Shown here: positions 28,385 through 37,712 of the stretch, in pieces
Position numbering within the stretch: position 1 is the stretch's first letter
How the letters are laid out: each line of letters begins with the position of its first letter
Source: UBA10438 sp044238605
Lineage (GTDB): Bacteria > Bacteroidota > Ignavibacteria > Kapaibacteriales > Kapaibacteriaceae
Length of the DNA stretch: 64,000 nucleotides
Reading direction: 5' to 3'
NCBI GenBank assembly: GCA_044238605.1
Contig: JBIICY010000002.1
Coordinates: 248,001-312,000 of the forward strand
Notes under the pieces: model-generated
Told to the model about the DNA's origin: nothing
Database searches by the model: none
Seen by the model: only the letters and a program-made list of their open reading frames with translations
Position numbers and translations under genes: made by a program

Positions 28385-28878
28385 GGGAAGGGCTGCGGTG
28401 GGAGGTTTGCAAAATCTACCTTGAAGTCAATCGGCACAGTGCCGCCCGAAGGCACCACAATGCGCCCGGGCTGATTTGGGTCACCGGTTGGGGCATACAC
28501 ATCTAGCATCAGCCAGTCCTTAAGAAAATCCGGGCCGCTTTGCATGGCCACTACGACGTATTCGAATGTTCGTGGTGTTCCTATCACCTCCACAACGTAC
28601 GATGTAGAGTCTACCAGTGTTGGAAGCATTACAGGGGTGTACGACGCAGTCTGCGCCGCCAGTGCAAGCAGCACCTGGTTTGGTTCTGTGGGTTTCTTTT
28701 CGAACGCCACTACGCGCAAATCGTAAATCGTGTCGGTTGGCCATGCTGATGCGCCACCAACGTAGCGTATCGTGCCCCGTATGCCACTAAATGGCCTGAT
28801 TGCCTCTGGGTCTAGACCGCCGCATGCGCCCAATACCAGCGCCAGGAGAGCAACCCCAACATTGATGTATGATTTCAT
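28381..28878 (-). CDS. Small predicted lipoprotein paired with TonB receptor
   Basis: A 165-residue protein with signal peptide and lipobox LGAC (Cys 19). The mature part is beta-rich, with SGIRGTIRYVGGASAWPTD and VVVPSGGTVPIDFKVDF-like segments, and no recognised catalytic motif. The frame is open to 28914; the ATG at 28878 places the signal peptide correctly. The 4-bp overlap with the TonB receptor suggests an outer-membrane or surface accessory to that receptor, by analogy with receptor-lipoprotein pairs. I do not recognise the family. Confidence 0.65.
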   Translation of the reverse strand: MKSYINVGVALLALVLGACGGLDPEAIRPFSGIRGTIRYVGGASAWPTDTIYDLRVVAFEKKPTEPNQVLLALAAQTASYTPVMLPTLVDSTSYVVEVIGTPRTFEYVVVAMQSGPDFLKDWLMLDVYAPTGDPNQPGRIVVPSGGTVPIDFKVDFANLPPQPFP

Positions 28879-28917
28879 GGCCTGCAGGTTACGAAGCAAC
28901 ATGTATTCCGCCAAGTG

Positions 28918-30984
28918 TTACTTCTTCACAACGATTGGCAGTAGTATCTGACCTCTGCCGCTCCTAATGGCTACCATGAAGCGTCCCTGCGGTATCATGG
29001 AAAGGTCCATGGCCAGGGTTGAGATTCCAGCCGGAAGCTGCAGTTGCTGGTCTGCAACACGAACAGCATTGCTGGAGAAGATCACAAGACTGGCAGAAGC
29101 TGCTTCATCAGCGTGAATTGTCAGTGACAATACCTGTGAGGCCGGAAGGGGGCCAAAGGACATCAGCTTGATGCCCGATACCGGTTCTGGTGTGTCTCCA
29201 ACACTAAGAGGAGTTGACGGTGGATTGGGGGGCGCCGGAACTTCTTGCTTGGATTTTCCTGGCGCACTGCTCAAAGCAGGAAGCGCACGAGAAACACCGT
29301 TGCGCACCCGGTATCCCTTTGCCCAGGATTCCTCGGCGGATCTCGTTGTAATGGATGTTAGAAAATACCAGTCTGCCTGTACGCTGTCCTTGGTCACATT
29401 CAGGATCTGGTATCCATGGTTTACGATATCACTCCAATGCAGATGAGGGTTTTGACTGTACAGTGTTGTATCGATAGTAGCAAGCAGCTGCGGCAGAATT
29501 GGTCGCAAAAAGGCCTGGGTGCCAAGATTCTCATCAAAATTCGGCGAGTTTACAGACGGTGTCACAAACTCAACGCCTATCGATGCTGTATCCGACTTCC
29601 AGGTCTGGTTTACATCTGAAGCGAAGGAGCAGTGAAAATCGCCAGTTGTAATGATCAAGTTTCGAATGCCAGACGATGTCAAAATCTTGCATAGCTCAGC
29701 ACGCTGAGCTGGATAATTGCTCCAGACGTCACCATAGAAGGCGCTTTCAATAAGGTCTTGCAGCGCTGGAAGCTGAGGACGTAAAAACGCCGAGTAGACA
29801 GGTCCAATGGCCTTGAACATGTAGGCCGTGTCAATAGGGGATACATCGAACTGTGTAAACAACACCTGATTTCCAATGACATGCCAAGTAGCTTCACTTA
29901 AAATTAATGTTGAGACAAGCCAGTCGAACTGTTGTTGCGAAATCAGCTTACGACTGGGATTGTTCAATGCCTCTTTTGATGCAGCCGACGCATCTTCTCC
30001 CAGATCCTCGATCTGCTTGTCTCTACCATCGAGTCGTGTGTCTAGCATAACAACATCTGTGAGGTTACCATACCGCAACGACCTGTAGATACTACCGTCT
30101 GCGTTCTCCCGAGTTGGCATCCACTCAGCACAGGCTTTCCGAGACAGCCCCTTGCGAACTTGCCAGTCGCCTTCGGTTGGCTGATGGTTTTCGGCACCAT
30201 CTGTATAGCTGTCGTTGGCTGATTCGTGATCGTCGTAGATGTGGACCATCGGATGCTGCTGGTGCATTGCGCGCAGATCTGGGTCCAGTCTATACTGACT
30301 GTATCGAGCCCGATAATCGGCAAGCGATACAATCTCCGTACTTGGTGAGTGCATTCTTCCTAGTCGCTTGCCGGTTCCACCTGCATACGAAGTTGAATCA
30401 GCACTGTATTCGTAGATATAGTCGCCAAGATGCAGCACTGCATCAAGGTCATTGCGCTTGGCTATGGCGGCATACGCATTGAAATAGCCTGCAGGGTAAT
30501 TCGAGCAGGAAACCACCGCAAACCGCGCTTGATCTCCACCAGAAGCCGGGAAGGTGCGGGTCCGTCCAATGAGAGATACCTTGTTGTAGGCCTGAAATGC
30601 GTAGTAGAACGTCGTGTTGGACTGCAGTCCCTGCACATCAACCTTGACCGTGTAGTCTGCCTCGGCAGTTGTTGTTGTTGCACCCTGCATAACAACCTGT
30701 GTAAGCCCCGTATCGAGAGCAACAACCCAGCGCACATCAACTGATGCGTCTGCGTTTCGAGGCGTTACACGAGTCCATATCACTACGGCACGTTCCGTCG
30801 GGTCACCGCTTGCAACTCCATGGTAGAAGGGCTCGAGTTTCTCCTCAAGGGACGTTGTCTGGTTTCGTTTGGAAAACGCAGATTCGAAATGGCCGTGGCG
30901 GACTTCAACGTTTGGCGTTGACACATCCTGTGCCGAACAAACGACACTCTGCATTAGGAGCAGTACTGATAGGGCGAGCTTCAT
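28918..30984 (-). CDS. phoD: PhoD-like alkaline phosphatase with T9SS-like tail
   Basis: A 688-residue secreted phosphodiesterase/alkaline phosphatase. A signal peptide (1-19, ends CSAQ) is followed by the PhoD N-terminal domain (PFYHGVASGDPTERAVVIWTRV). The metallophosphatase core has VSCSNYPAGYFNAY, LHLGDYIYEY, IYDDHESANDSY and TTGDFHCS as likely metal ligands. A proline-rich linker precedes a C-terminal ~85-residue beta domain (LMSFGPLPASQVLSLTI...GRFMVAIRSG), which resembles a T9SS sorting domain. The open frame reaches 31095; the ATG at 30984 starts the signal peptide. It probably releases phosphate from organic esters outside the cell. Confidence 0.88.
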   Translation of the reverse strand: MKLALSVLLLMQSVVCSAQDVSTPNVEVRHGHFESAFSKRNQTTSLEEKLEPFYHGVASGDPTERAVVIWTRVTPRNADASVDVRWVVALDTGLTQVVMQGATTTTAEADYTVKVDVQGLQSNTTFYYAFQAYNKVSLIGRTRTFPASGGDQARFAVVSCSNYPAGYFNAYAAIAKRNDLDAVLHLGDYIYEYSADSTSYAGGTGKRLGRMHSPSTEIVSLADYRARYSQYRLDPDLRAMHQQHPMVHIYDDHESANDSYTDGAENHQPTEGDWQVRKGLSRKACAEWMPTRENADGSIYRSLRYGNLTDVVMLDTRLDGRDKQIEDLGEDASAASKEALNNPSRKLISQQQFDWLVSTLILSEATWHVIGNQVLFTQFDVSPIDTAYMFKAIGPVYSAFLRPQLPALQDLIESAFYGDVWSNYPAQRAELCKILTSSGIRNLIITTGDFHCSFASDVNQTWKSDTASIGVEFVTPSVNSPNFDENLGTQAFLRPILPQLLATIDTTLYSQNPHLHWSDIVNHGYQILNVTKDSVQADWYFLTSITTRSAEESWAKGYRVRNGVSRALPALSSAPGKSKQEVPAPPNPPSTPLSVGDTPEPVSGIKLMSFGPLPASQVLSLTIHADEAASASLVIFSSNAVRVADQQLQLPAGISTLAMDLSMIPQGRFMVAIRSGRGQILLPIVVKK

Positions 30985-31058
30985 AACAACGCTGTAGTGG
31001 GGGAATAAACAGGGAACAAAACTGCAACAGAAATCACAGAATTCGTCTATACTCGTGC

Positions 31059-32561
31059 ATGAATGCATTAATGACGTCTGCCGACGTAAACACAATAGAC
31101 CAATACATGGTTCAACATTACGGTCTAACTGAAATAGACCTCATGGAGCAGGCGGCACGTGCTGTGTACGCAGCCTTTATGGATCTTGTTGGGCGTTCTT
31201 ACCCTCACGTTCAAAGAATCGTTGTTGTCTGCGGCAACGGAAACAACGGAGGAGACGGATTCTGTGTAGCACGTATGCTCTCTGCTCACTACCAGGTGTG
31301 TGTTGTCTGGGGCGGTAACGAAAAGGATCTTAAGCCCTGCGCCGCAGATAACTTTCTCCGTCTTCCAACCTCTGTGATAACTGTGAACGTTGGCGATACC
31401 GATGTTCTGGATGCCGATATCATTATCGATGCTGTGTTGGGCGTGGGTGCAACGCTACCCCTGAGAGGCCCAGCACATGAACTCATCGATGTCATTACAA
31501 AATCGAATGTGCCGGTCGTTTCGATCGATCTTCCATCGGGGCTTACAGCCACCACCGGCGAGCACGGGGCTTATGTTGTTCAAGCCGACCACACCATCAC
31601 CATGCAGGCACCGAAAACGGGTATGATTTGTGGAGCTGGTCCGGCCTTGTGCGGCACCGTTCACGTCATCGACATTGGCATCCCGGCAGATGTGCTGCAT
31701 GCCACGTGTCATAACGTTGAACTCAGCCACGCAGATATCACTGCATACCTGCCATCACGTTCAGCGCGAAGCTCAAAGTTTGACTACGGAAGAGTTGCCG
31801 TTATCGGGGGCACTCTCAGTATGCGAGGAGCACCTTCACTGGCAGCAGAGGCCGCAATAGCTCTGGGTGCTGGTATCGTTGACCTCATCTCACCGGCAAC
31901 GCATCCGCTTACGCCCCGAGAGATCATTACGCACCAAGTGGCATCTCACCCTGACGGCACCATTTCCGCTGAGGCAGCAGATGACCTGATCGAGGTGCTC
32001 TCGCGCGCAACAACCGTGGCAGTCGGACCTGGTCTTGGTTCGAATCCAGCAACCGTAGAAATGATAGCCTACTGCATCGGAAGGCTCGATCCAGACGTTC
32101 CTGTGATCATCGATGCAGATGCATTGCGGGCTTTGGCAGGCATACTTCCGCGGGGCAACACGGTCATCACCCCACACATGGGGGAGTTTGGGCGCCTGCT
32201 GGATCGTCCACGCTTAGACCTCGAATCCTCGTACGCTGAGCACGCACAACGCTTTGCAAGAGATAATGGCTGTATTGTGCACCTCAAGAACGTCCCGTCA
32301 GTTACAACCAACGGCACACACACAACATATCTTCGACGGGGAACACCGGCAATGTCTACAGCTGGAGCAGGTGATGTGCTGACCGGAATCATTGCTTCAT
32401 TTGCCGCACAGGGACTTGCCGTGTATGATGCTGCTAGACTGGGAGCCTACGTTCATGCATGTGCAGGGGAGAACGTGCAGCAAACAAGAGGGTATCGCTC
32501 AGTACTCGCCCATGAGCTTATCACAGAAGCACGCAAGGTTGCTGCGACTACTTTAGCTTGA
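31059..32561 (+). CDS. nnr: Bifunctional NAD(P)H-hydrate epimerase / ADP-dependent dehydratase
   Basis: A 500-residue metabolite-repair enzyme that rescues hydrated NAD(P)H. The N-terminal epimerase domain (YjeF_N, ~1-210) shows GNGNNGGDGF and IDAVLGVGATLPLRG. The C-terminal ribokinase-like dehydratase domain (~225-500) shows GPGLGSNPATVEM, DADALRALAG, TPHMGEFGRL and the ADP-site motif AGAGDVLTGIIA. It is divergent from phoD with 74 bp between starts. Its 3' end overlaps the convergent dacB 3' end by 14 bp. Confidence 0.95.
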   Translation: MNALMTSADVNTIDQYMVQHYGLTEIDLMEQAARAVYAAFMDLVGRSYPHVQRIVVVCGNGNNGGDGFCVARMLSAHYQVCVVWGGNEKDLKPCAADNFLRLPTSVITVNVGDTDVLDADIIIDAVLGVGATLPLRGPAHELIDVITKSNVPVVSIDLPSGLTATTGEHGAYVVQADHTITMQAPKTGMICGAGPALCGTVHVIDIGIPADVLHATCHNVELSHADITAYLPSRSARSSKFDYGRVAVIGGTLSMRGAPSLAAEAAIALGAGIVDLISPATHPLTPREIITHQVASHPDGTISAEAADDLIEVLSRATTVAVGPGLGSNPATVEMIAYCIGRLDPDVPVIIDADALRALAGILPRGNTVITPHMGEFGRLLDRPRLDLESSYAEHAQRFARDNGCIVHLKNVPSVTTNGTHTTYLRRGTPAMSTAGAGDVLTGIIASFAAQGLAVYDAARLGAYVHACAGENVQQTRGYRSVLAHELITEARKVAATTLA

Positions 32562-34248
32562 TCTCTCCGGCCGACGTGGCTGCAGAAACACCCGTTCGGG
32601 AGAATGATGCTAGAACAAGTGCTGCCATGTCTTCAGTGTACTTATAGGATGAAACACTGTTGCCATTGCTGATCAATGCAAATGCAAGGGGCTCTCCATC
32701 GCGTGTAGTTACATAACCCGACAACGCACTCACATTGCGCAGCGTGCCGGTCTTTGCATTGACATTGTTAGCTGCAAACGTGCCTATGAGTCGCTTACGA
32801 ATCGTGCCGTCGGCACCGGCAACGGCCAGTGTAGCCTTGTACTCATCTGCCCATGGCTGTGAAGCAATTCGCTGAAGCAGAGCCACCTGCGTTGAGGCAG
32901 ACGTTTGATTGCGTCGCGAAAGGCCGCTGCCGTCGTTGAGCACACATCCAAGTCGAGGAACCCGCAGCGAGTCAAGAACGCCTACAACACATTGTGTGGA
33001 TGAACGTGCATTTGACGGGCGGGCACCCGCTGCTGCGCCGCACATTTTAAACACGTGCTCGGCCAGGTAGTTGTCACTCTTTTTATTGACGATCGAGGCA
33101 AGCTCTACAAGCGGACGTCGCACGCTGGCAATGGATGCACTCTTTGATGTATGCGCGCGCTCACCTATTGGCCCAAGCACCACGATACCTCGACCGCGCA
33201 AACGCTGCCGTAGAGCGCCGGCGGCAATGAGTGCCGGCTTGCTGGATGACGCGTATACAGTTGTGCTTGTGCCCGGTGATATTCTTCCCGATACCACGAT
33301 CCTCTGAATGCCATTTGCTAAAACAGACGACGACGCAGAGAGACGTGCGATGGATCGGATAACTCTCCGAGATGAACGTCCGCGCCGCAATCTTGGCGCA
33401 TCACCTACTTGCTGTGCCATGCGCTCGTAGTCAGGCGTGAGTATTTCAGCACGACCTCTGGTTCGAGGTGCGCTTCTACCAACCTTCTTGCGTGGCTTTG
33501 ATCGTGACGGCACCTGTCTCGCAGGCGCTGCAATGCGAGATCGCGATTTGCCTGCACTGACCTGTACTGCATTCACAAGCTCGATTCCATCGCTTGCCGG
33601 CTGCATGTTGAGGACCACCTGACCCGACCGGCTCGCACTTGCAGTAATGGCTATTGCACCCCGTTGCAGTGACAGGGCCGTAATCGGTGGCAGTGGCTCA
33701 ACATCCTCGTTGTCGCCAGAATATGACGAACGATGAACGTCGTTGTCGAAGACATAGCCATCTCCATAGACACCGCCTGTGATCTTCTTGATGCCAAGAC
33801 GCTCAAGCTGCTCTGCTAGTCGGTCTATATCTGTGATCGTTAGTAGTGCATCTCCACAGCCAACAAGAAACAGATCGCCATCAAGGATGCCGGATGCATC
33901 CACAGTGCCTTCAGTGCGGACATCCGTTATAAGATCAGCACCACCCCCACGCATAGCATAGAGAGTAGCAGTTGAAAAAAGCTTCGTTGTTGATGCAGGC
34001 GTTAGCGGCTTGTCTGCGTTACGCTCATACAACACCTCACCCGTGCGCAGAGAAATCACTTTGGCACTCACAGCCGAAGTGCGGTATGGCGGGCTCGTGT
34101 AGAGTTTGTCAAGCCGCATGCGCAGATCCTGCAATGCGTGCAACGAATCGGCTGCAGGCAGCGCTGCTGCATGCGCCTGAACAAACAGTGTTATGAGTCC
34201 GATGACACCGGCAATGCGTCTTCCTAACGTCAAGTCTCTACCTTTCAT
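32548..34248 (-). CDS. dacB: D-alanyl-D-alanine carboxypeptidase/endopeptidase (PBP4 type, peptidase S13) with Arg-rich insert
   Basis: A 566-residue periplasmic peptidoglycan hydrolase that trims or cleaves D-Ala-linked stem peptides. The S13 motifs are complete: S86-T-T-K89 (PASTTKLF), S391-D-N393 (KKSDNYLAEHVF), DGSGLSRRN, and K499-T-G501. A signal peptide occupies ~1-27. The unusual part is an insert at ~234-303 with about 22 Arg/Lys residues and few acidic ones (KSRSRIAAPARQVPSRSKPR, then RRGRSSRRVIRSIAR). This is not a standard part of the fold and could bind polyanions. Overlaps: 11 bp with miaA upstream and 14 bp with nnr at the 3' ends. Confidence 0.92.
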   Translation of the reverse strand: MKGRDLTLGRRIAGVIGLITLFVQAHAAALPAADSLHALQDLRMRLDKLYTSPPYRTSAVSAKVISLRTGEVLYERNADKPLTPASTTKLFSTATLYAMRGGGADLITDVRTEGTVDASGILDGDLFLVGCGDALLTITDIDRLAEQLERLGIKKITGGVYGDGYVFDNDVHRSSYSGDNEDVEPLPPITALSLQRGAIAITASASRSGQVVLNMQPASDGIELVNAVQVSAGKSRSRIAAPARQVPSRSKPRKKVGRSAPRTRGRAEILTPDYERMAQQVGDAPRLRRGRSSRRVIRSIARLSASSSVLANGIQRIVVSGRISPGTSTTVYASSSKPALIAAGALRQRLRGRGIVVLGPIGERAHTSKSASIASVRRPLVELASIVNKKSDNYLAEHVFKMCGAAAGARPSNARSSTQCVVGVLDSLRVPRLGCVLNDGSGLSRRNQTSASTQVALLQRIASQPWADEYKATLAVAGADGTIRKRLIGTFAANNVNAKTGTLRNVSALSGYVTTRDGEPLAFALISNGNSVSSYKYTEDMAALVLASFSRTGVSAATSAGEIKLK

Positions 34249-35170
34249 GATGCTTCTGCAATATATCGTTTACACACTGTTCAGCAGATCCAGAGATCCA
34301 TGTGTATCGTGTGTCTTTTCGGAACCATGTGAGCTGACGTTTCGCATACTGCCATGTTGCAGTGATCATCTCCTGCTGTGCTGCTGCAATATCTGACCTA
34401 CCCCAAAGCACATCGAGTGCTTGTTTGTAGCCAACTGTCTGAAGTGACTGTGCATTGACCGGAATGCCAGACTCAAGAAGCTGCTCGGTTTCTCGCAGCA
34501 AGCCTTTGTTCCACATCATAGAGCAGCGATCTGCGATTCGTTGTCGAAGTTCGTCACGTTCACGTTGAACGGCAACAAAGACTACATCGAACTCGCTTGC
34601 GCAACGGGGCTTATCCCATGTTGAGGAGAATAGGTCTCCCGTGGCTCTGTAATATTCAAGTGCACGCTGCACCCTGCGTGGATTCTTATCTGCATACAAT
34701 TCCGCGGCACGAGCGTCGATGTTCATCAATTCATCATACATCTCATCCTTACCGCGGGATTCGAACTCGTTAGCGAGAGCCAAACGAATCTCCTCAGGCA
34801 CATCAACAATGCCTTGCGAGAGACCATCGATCAGAGCCTTGATGTAAAATCCAGAGCCCCCTACAACTACGCCTGTTGCACCTTCCTGAAGGTTAGCGAG
34901 CGCGATGCGTGCATCTTCGGAAAACGTGCTCGCAGTGTATATCTGATCAGGATCGAGTATATCAATACAATGGTGGGGAACCGATGTTTGATCTTCCACT
35001 GAAGGTTTAGCTGTTCCTATCGAAAGACCGCGATAAACCGTACGTGCATCGGCACATACGATCTCAATCGGCAATTGATTGGCCAAACTCATCGCAATGT
35101 CTGATTTGCCGGAAGCCGTTGCACCAGCGATCACGATGATCTTCTGACGATCACGAGACGGACTATTCAT
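34238..35170 (-). CDS. miaA: tRNA dimethylallyltransferase
   Basis: A 310-residue enzyme that adds a dimethylallyl group to A37 of tRNAs reading UNN codons. P-loop GATASGKSD (~16-24), DARTVYRGLSIGTAKPS (usually DSRQIY), GGSGFYIKAL, ADKNPRRVQRALEYY and the C-terminal YAKRQLTWFRKD are all recognisable. The ATG at 35170 sits inside the pcm stop region (8-bp overlap), giving translational coupling; an upstream in-frame start at 35188 is less likely. Confidence 0.94.
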   Translation of the reverse strand: MNSPSRDRQKIIVIAGATASGKSDIAMSLANQLPIEIVCADARTVYRGLSIGTAKPSVEDQTSVPHHCIDILDPDQIYTASTFSEDARIALANLQEGATGVVVGGSGFYIKALIDGLSQGIVDVPEEIRLALANEFESRGKDEMYDELMNIDARAAELYADKNPRRVQRALEYYRATGDLFSSTWDKPRCASEFDVVFVAVQRERDELRQRIADRCSMMWNKGLLRETEQLLESGIPVNAQSLQTVGYKQALDVLWGRSDIAAAQQEMITATWQYAKRQLTWFRKDTRYTWISGSAEQCVNDILQKHHER

Positions 35171-35828
35171 CCCACCCAGATCTTCCAATCAAAGGAACGA
35201 ACTTGGCCGGACCAACATCTTCGGCCTTCCATGCTTCATCGCCCGTGCGCACAACCGTGTATAAACGCTGTTCTTCGAGAGACCCGATCGGTACGATCAT
35301 TTTGCCGCCAATCGCAAGCTGCCTGGCTAGTGGTTCGGGAACATCTGGAGCGCCCGCAGTAATGATGATGCCATCGTAGGGACCACCCTCGCGGTATCCG
35401 ATCGTGCCATCGCCGATTCGGCATGTTACATGAAAGCCAAGTCTCTGCAGGACCGTGCGGGCCTTTTGTGAGAGCAGCGCATGACGTTCTATCGAGACCA
35501 CCTGTGCTCCTAGTACCGCAAGCACCGCAGCCTGATATCCGCTGCCGGTTCCAATCTCAAGGATCTTAACACCGGGTCGAACACCAAGCAATTGCGTCAT
35601 GAGAGCCACCGTATACGGCTGGGAAATCGTCTGACGGTTATCAATCGGTAAGGCTGAATCTTCGTAGGCACGCGTGTAAAGAGCCGGAGGAATAAACTCC
35701 TCGCGCGGTATACTGCCAATTGCCTGCAGAACACGCGCATCTGCAATTCCGCGTGATGCGAGCACACTGACCAGCTGTTGACGTTGAAGTTCGAAGGGTG
35801 AAAACTGACGGACAGGACGAGATGACAT
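35163..35828 (-). CDS. pcm: Protein-L-isoaspartate O-methyltransferase
   Basis: A 221-residue SAM-dependent enzyme that starts repair of isoaspartyl damage in aged proteins. The family blocks are PREEFIP, DNRQTISQPYTVALMTQLL, the SAM loop LEIGTGSGYQAAVLA and GPYDGIIITAGAP. Length matches the family. It lies 8 bp after cdaA and overlaps miaA. Confidence 0.95.
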   Translation of the reverse strand: MSSRPVRQFSPFELQRQQLVSVLASRGIADARVLQAIGSIPREEFIPPALYTRAYEDSALPIDNRQTISQPYTVALMTQLLGVRPGVKILEIGTGSGYQAAVLAVLGAQVVSIERHALLSQKARTVLQRLGFHVTCRIGDGTIGYREGGPYDGIIITAGAPDVPEPLARQLAIGGKMIVPIGSLEEQRLYTVVRTGDEAWKAEDVGPAKFVPLIGRSGWDE

Positions 35829-35836
35829 AGGTACAG

Positions 35837-36616
35837 CTAGGCTTGAGCAACCATGGCCAATCTGCGCTGAAGCGTATCGGCCAAAATGTTCAGTGGGATA
35901 TCGAGCTCAATTTCGCCACTGTACGCCAAACTTGCAGTGCCACGCTCTTCAGAAACTATCAACACCAACGCGTCGGCCTGCTCCGACAGACCAAGACCTG
36001 CACGGTGACGCGTGCCGAGTGTACGTGATCCAAGTTTTTGCGTGCCACTCAATGGAAGGACGCACCGTGCTGCCACCAAGCGCGGTCCGTCAAGCACCAC
36101 TGCGCCATCGTGCAGAGGCGACCGTGGATTGAAGATCGATAGCAATAGTTCCGAAGAGACTGCCGAATTGAGTTCAACGCCGGTATCGACCGTAACTTTA
36201 ACGTGGTCAGCTTTCGAAAACACGATAAGCGCACCGATATGCTTCGTCGTGAGTTCCATTACAGCATCGATCACAGGCTGAATCACCTCTGACGAGTTCG
36301 ACCGCATAAACAACTTAAAAACCGGAGTCTGTGTTAGCAGGAGCACAATGCGGCGCAGCTCTGGCTGAAACAGCACAACAAAGGCAATCAGTCCTACATC
36401 TCCGATGCGACGCAAGATCCAGTTGCTGGTCTTCATTCCGAGCGCATCGGTAATAAAACTCAGCACGAGAAGAATGGCAAGGATAACAAGCACCTGAAGT
36501 GCTAGCGTATCCCGGAGTGTTCTGTACAAGACAAAGAACAGCGCGGCTATCAGGCATACGTCGATGACGTCGGCCCATGTAATAGAGAGAAATCCGATTT
36601 CAAAAAGTTCTGTCAT
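35837..36616 (-). CDS. cdaA: Membrane diadenylate cyclase CdaA
   Basis: A 259-residue enzyme that makes cyclic di-AMP from two ATP. Three N-terminal membrane helices (~15-80: VIDVCLIAALFFVLYR, LQVLVILAILLVLSFI, IGDVGLIAFVVLF) precede the DisA_N catalytic domain. That domain carries the two active-site motifs HDGAVVLDG and GTRHRAGLGLSE. The CdaA regulator CdaR is not adjacent. It overlaps phoH by 4 bp and shares a transcript with the cell-wall hydrolase dacB, which fits the known link between c-di-AMP and envelope homeostasis. Confidence 0.95.
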   Translation of the reverse strand: MTELFEIGFLSITWADVIDVCLIAALFFVLYRTLRDTLALQVLVILAILLVLSFITDALGMKTSNWILRRIGDVGLIAFVVLFQPELRRIVLLLTQTPVFKLFMRSNSSEVIQPVIDAVMELTTKHIGALIVFSKADHVKVTVDTGVELNSAVSSELLLSIFNPRSPLHDGAVVLDGPRLVAARCVLPLSGTQKLGSRTLGTRHRAGLGLSEQADALVLIVSEERGTASLAYSGEIELDIPLNILADTLQRRLAMVAQA

Positions 36617-37614
36617 GCTTGCTGGGGCAGACCTTCCTGTTTCCCACGGTTAGCATCTCTCTCGTACGCCTCAACGATCTCGGCTACAAGCCTGTGACGA
36701 ACTACGTCAGACTTCTCAAACTCAACAAACTCGATGCCCTTGATTCCCTGAAACAGGCGGAATACATCCAGCAGACCAGAGTCTACCTTCTTCGGCAAGT
36801 CTACCTGGGTTGAATCGCCAGTAACGATCGCTTTTGAGTTACGACCCAAACGTGTAAGAAACATCTTCATCTGGGTCTTGGTAGCGTTCTGTGCTTCGTC
36901 GAGGATAATGAATGATGTGTTCAACGTTCGGCCGCGCATATATGCAAGGGGCACGATTTCAACAATGCGTTTTTCAAGCATGCTCTTGAGCTTGTCTGGC
37001 GTTACCATGTCACTTAGGGCATCGAGAAGGGGACGCAAGTACGGATCAACCTTTTCTGAAATATCGCCAGGAAGAAATCCCAGCGACTCACCGGCTTCCA
37101 CAGCAGGACGAGACAGGATAATGCGCGTCACCTCGTTAGCACGCAATGCAGCTACTGCCATTGCTACAGCAAGGTAGGTCTTTCCCGTACCAGCGGGGCC
37201 GATACAGAACACGAGGTCATTTTGACGAACCTTCTTGTAGTACTCAAGTTGACGCGGCGTACGGGCACGGATCATCTCGCGCTTGCCCCATAGAATCACT
37301 GAGTCTAGCTCCTCCGATGACATAGAGCTAGGGGGCGCACCAGCTGCACGGCCTCCGTCTACGAGGTCAACGATCATTGCAACGTCCGATAGGGCCAGGC
37401 GTCCAGTACGTTTAATGGTATGGATCAACTCAAGAAAGATCTGCTCGATCTTACGCACCTCGGCAGTTTCCCCGCGCAGAATTACTTGATCTCCTCGGAC
37501 CGTGATCGAAGAGTCGAACTTATTCTCAATCAGTTGTAAGTGTGTTTCATACGGACCAAGCAGTTCATGCAGATCGATGTCTGTGAGCTTGATCTTTTTC
37601 TCAATGATGTGCAT
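36613..37614 (-). CDS. phoH: PhoH-family ATPase
   Basis: A 333-residue PhoH-like protein. The N-terminal ~110 residues are a KH-like region (FDSSITVRGDQVILRGE). The ATPase core has Walker A GPAGTGKTYLAVAMA, SRPAVEAGESLGFLPGD, IILDEAQNATKTQMKMFLTR and GDSTQVDLP. The family is thought to act on RNA, in some members as an RNA helicase-like enzyme. It heads the phoH-cdaA-pcm-miaA-dacB series and overlaps cdaA by 4 bp. Confidence 0.94.
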   Translation of the reverse strand: MHIIEKKIKLTDIDLHELLGPYETHLQLIENKFDSSITVRGDQVILRGETAEVRKIEQIFLELIHTIKRTGRLALSDVAMIVDLVDGGRAAGAPPSSMSSEELDSVILWGKREMIRARTPRQLEYYKKVRQNDLVFCIGPAGTGKTYLAVAMAVAALRANEVTRIILSRPAVEAGESLGFLPGDISEKVDPYLRPLLDALSDMVTPDKLKSMLEKRIVEIVPLAYMRGRTLNTSFIILDEAQNATKTQMKMFLTRLGRNSKAIVTGDSTQVDLPKKVDSGLLDVFRLFQGIKGIEFVEFEKSDVVRHRLVAEIVEAYERDANRGKQEGLPQQA

Positions 37615-37652
37615 GCACTCTCACATGTCTATTATTCGTGGATGCGTAAAAT

Positions 37653-37688
37653 ACAACGGGCCAACCATGGAAAGGTTAGCCCGTGTTG
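37653..37688 (-). terminator. Probable terminator after LysM gene
   Basis: An inverted repeat around 37653-37688 reads, on the minus strand, CAACACGGGCTAACC, a 7-nt loop, then GGTTGGCCCGTTG, pairing over about 13 positions with one bulge and one G-U pair. The tail TATTTTA is only weakly T-rich. It falls between the LysM gene stop and phoH start. Confidence 0.65.
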
Positions 37689-37712
37689 TTGACCTATTTC
37701 AGACGGCAGTGC

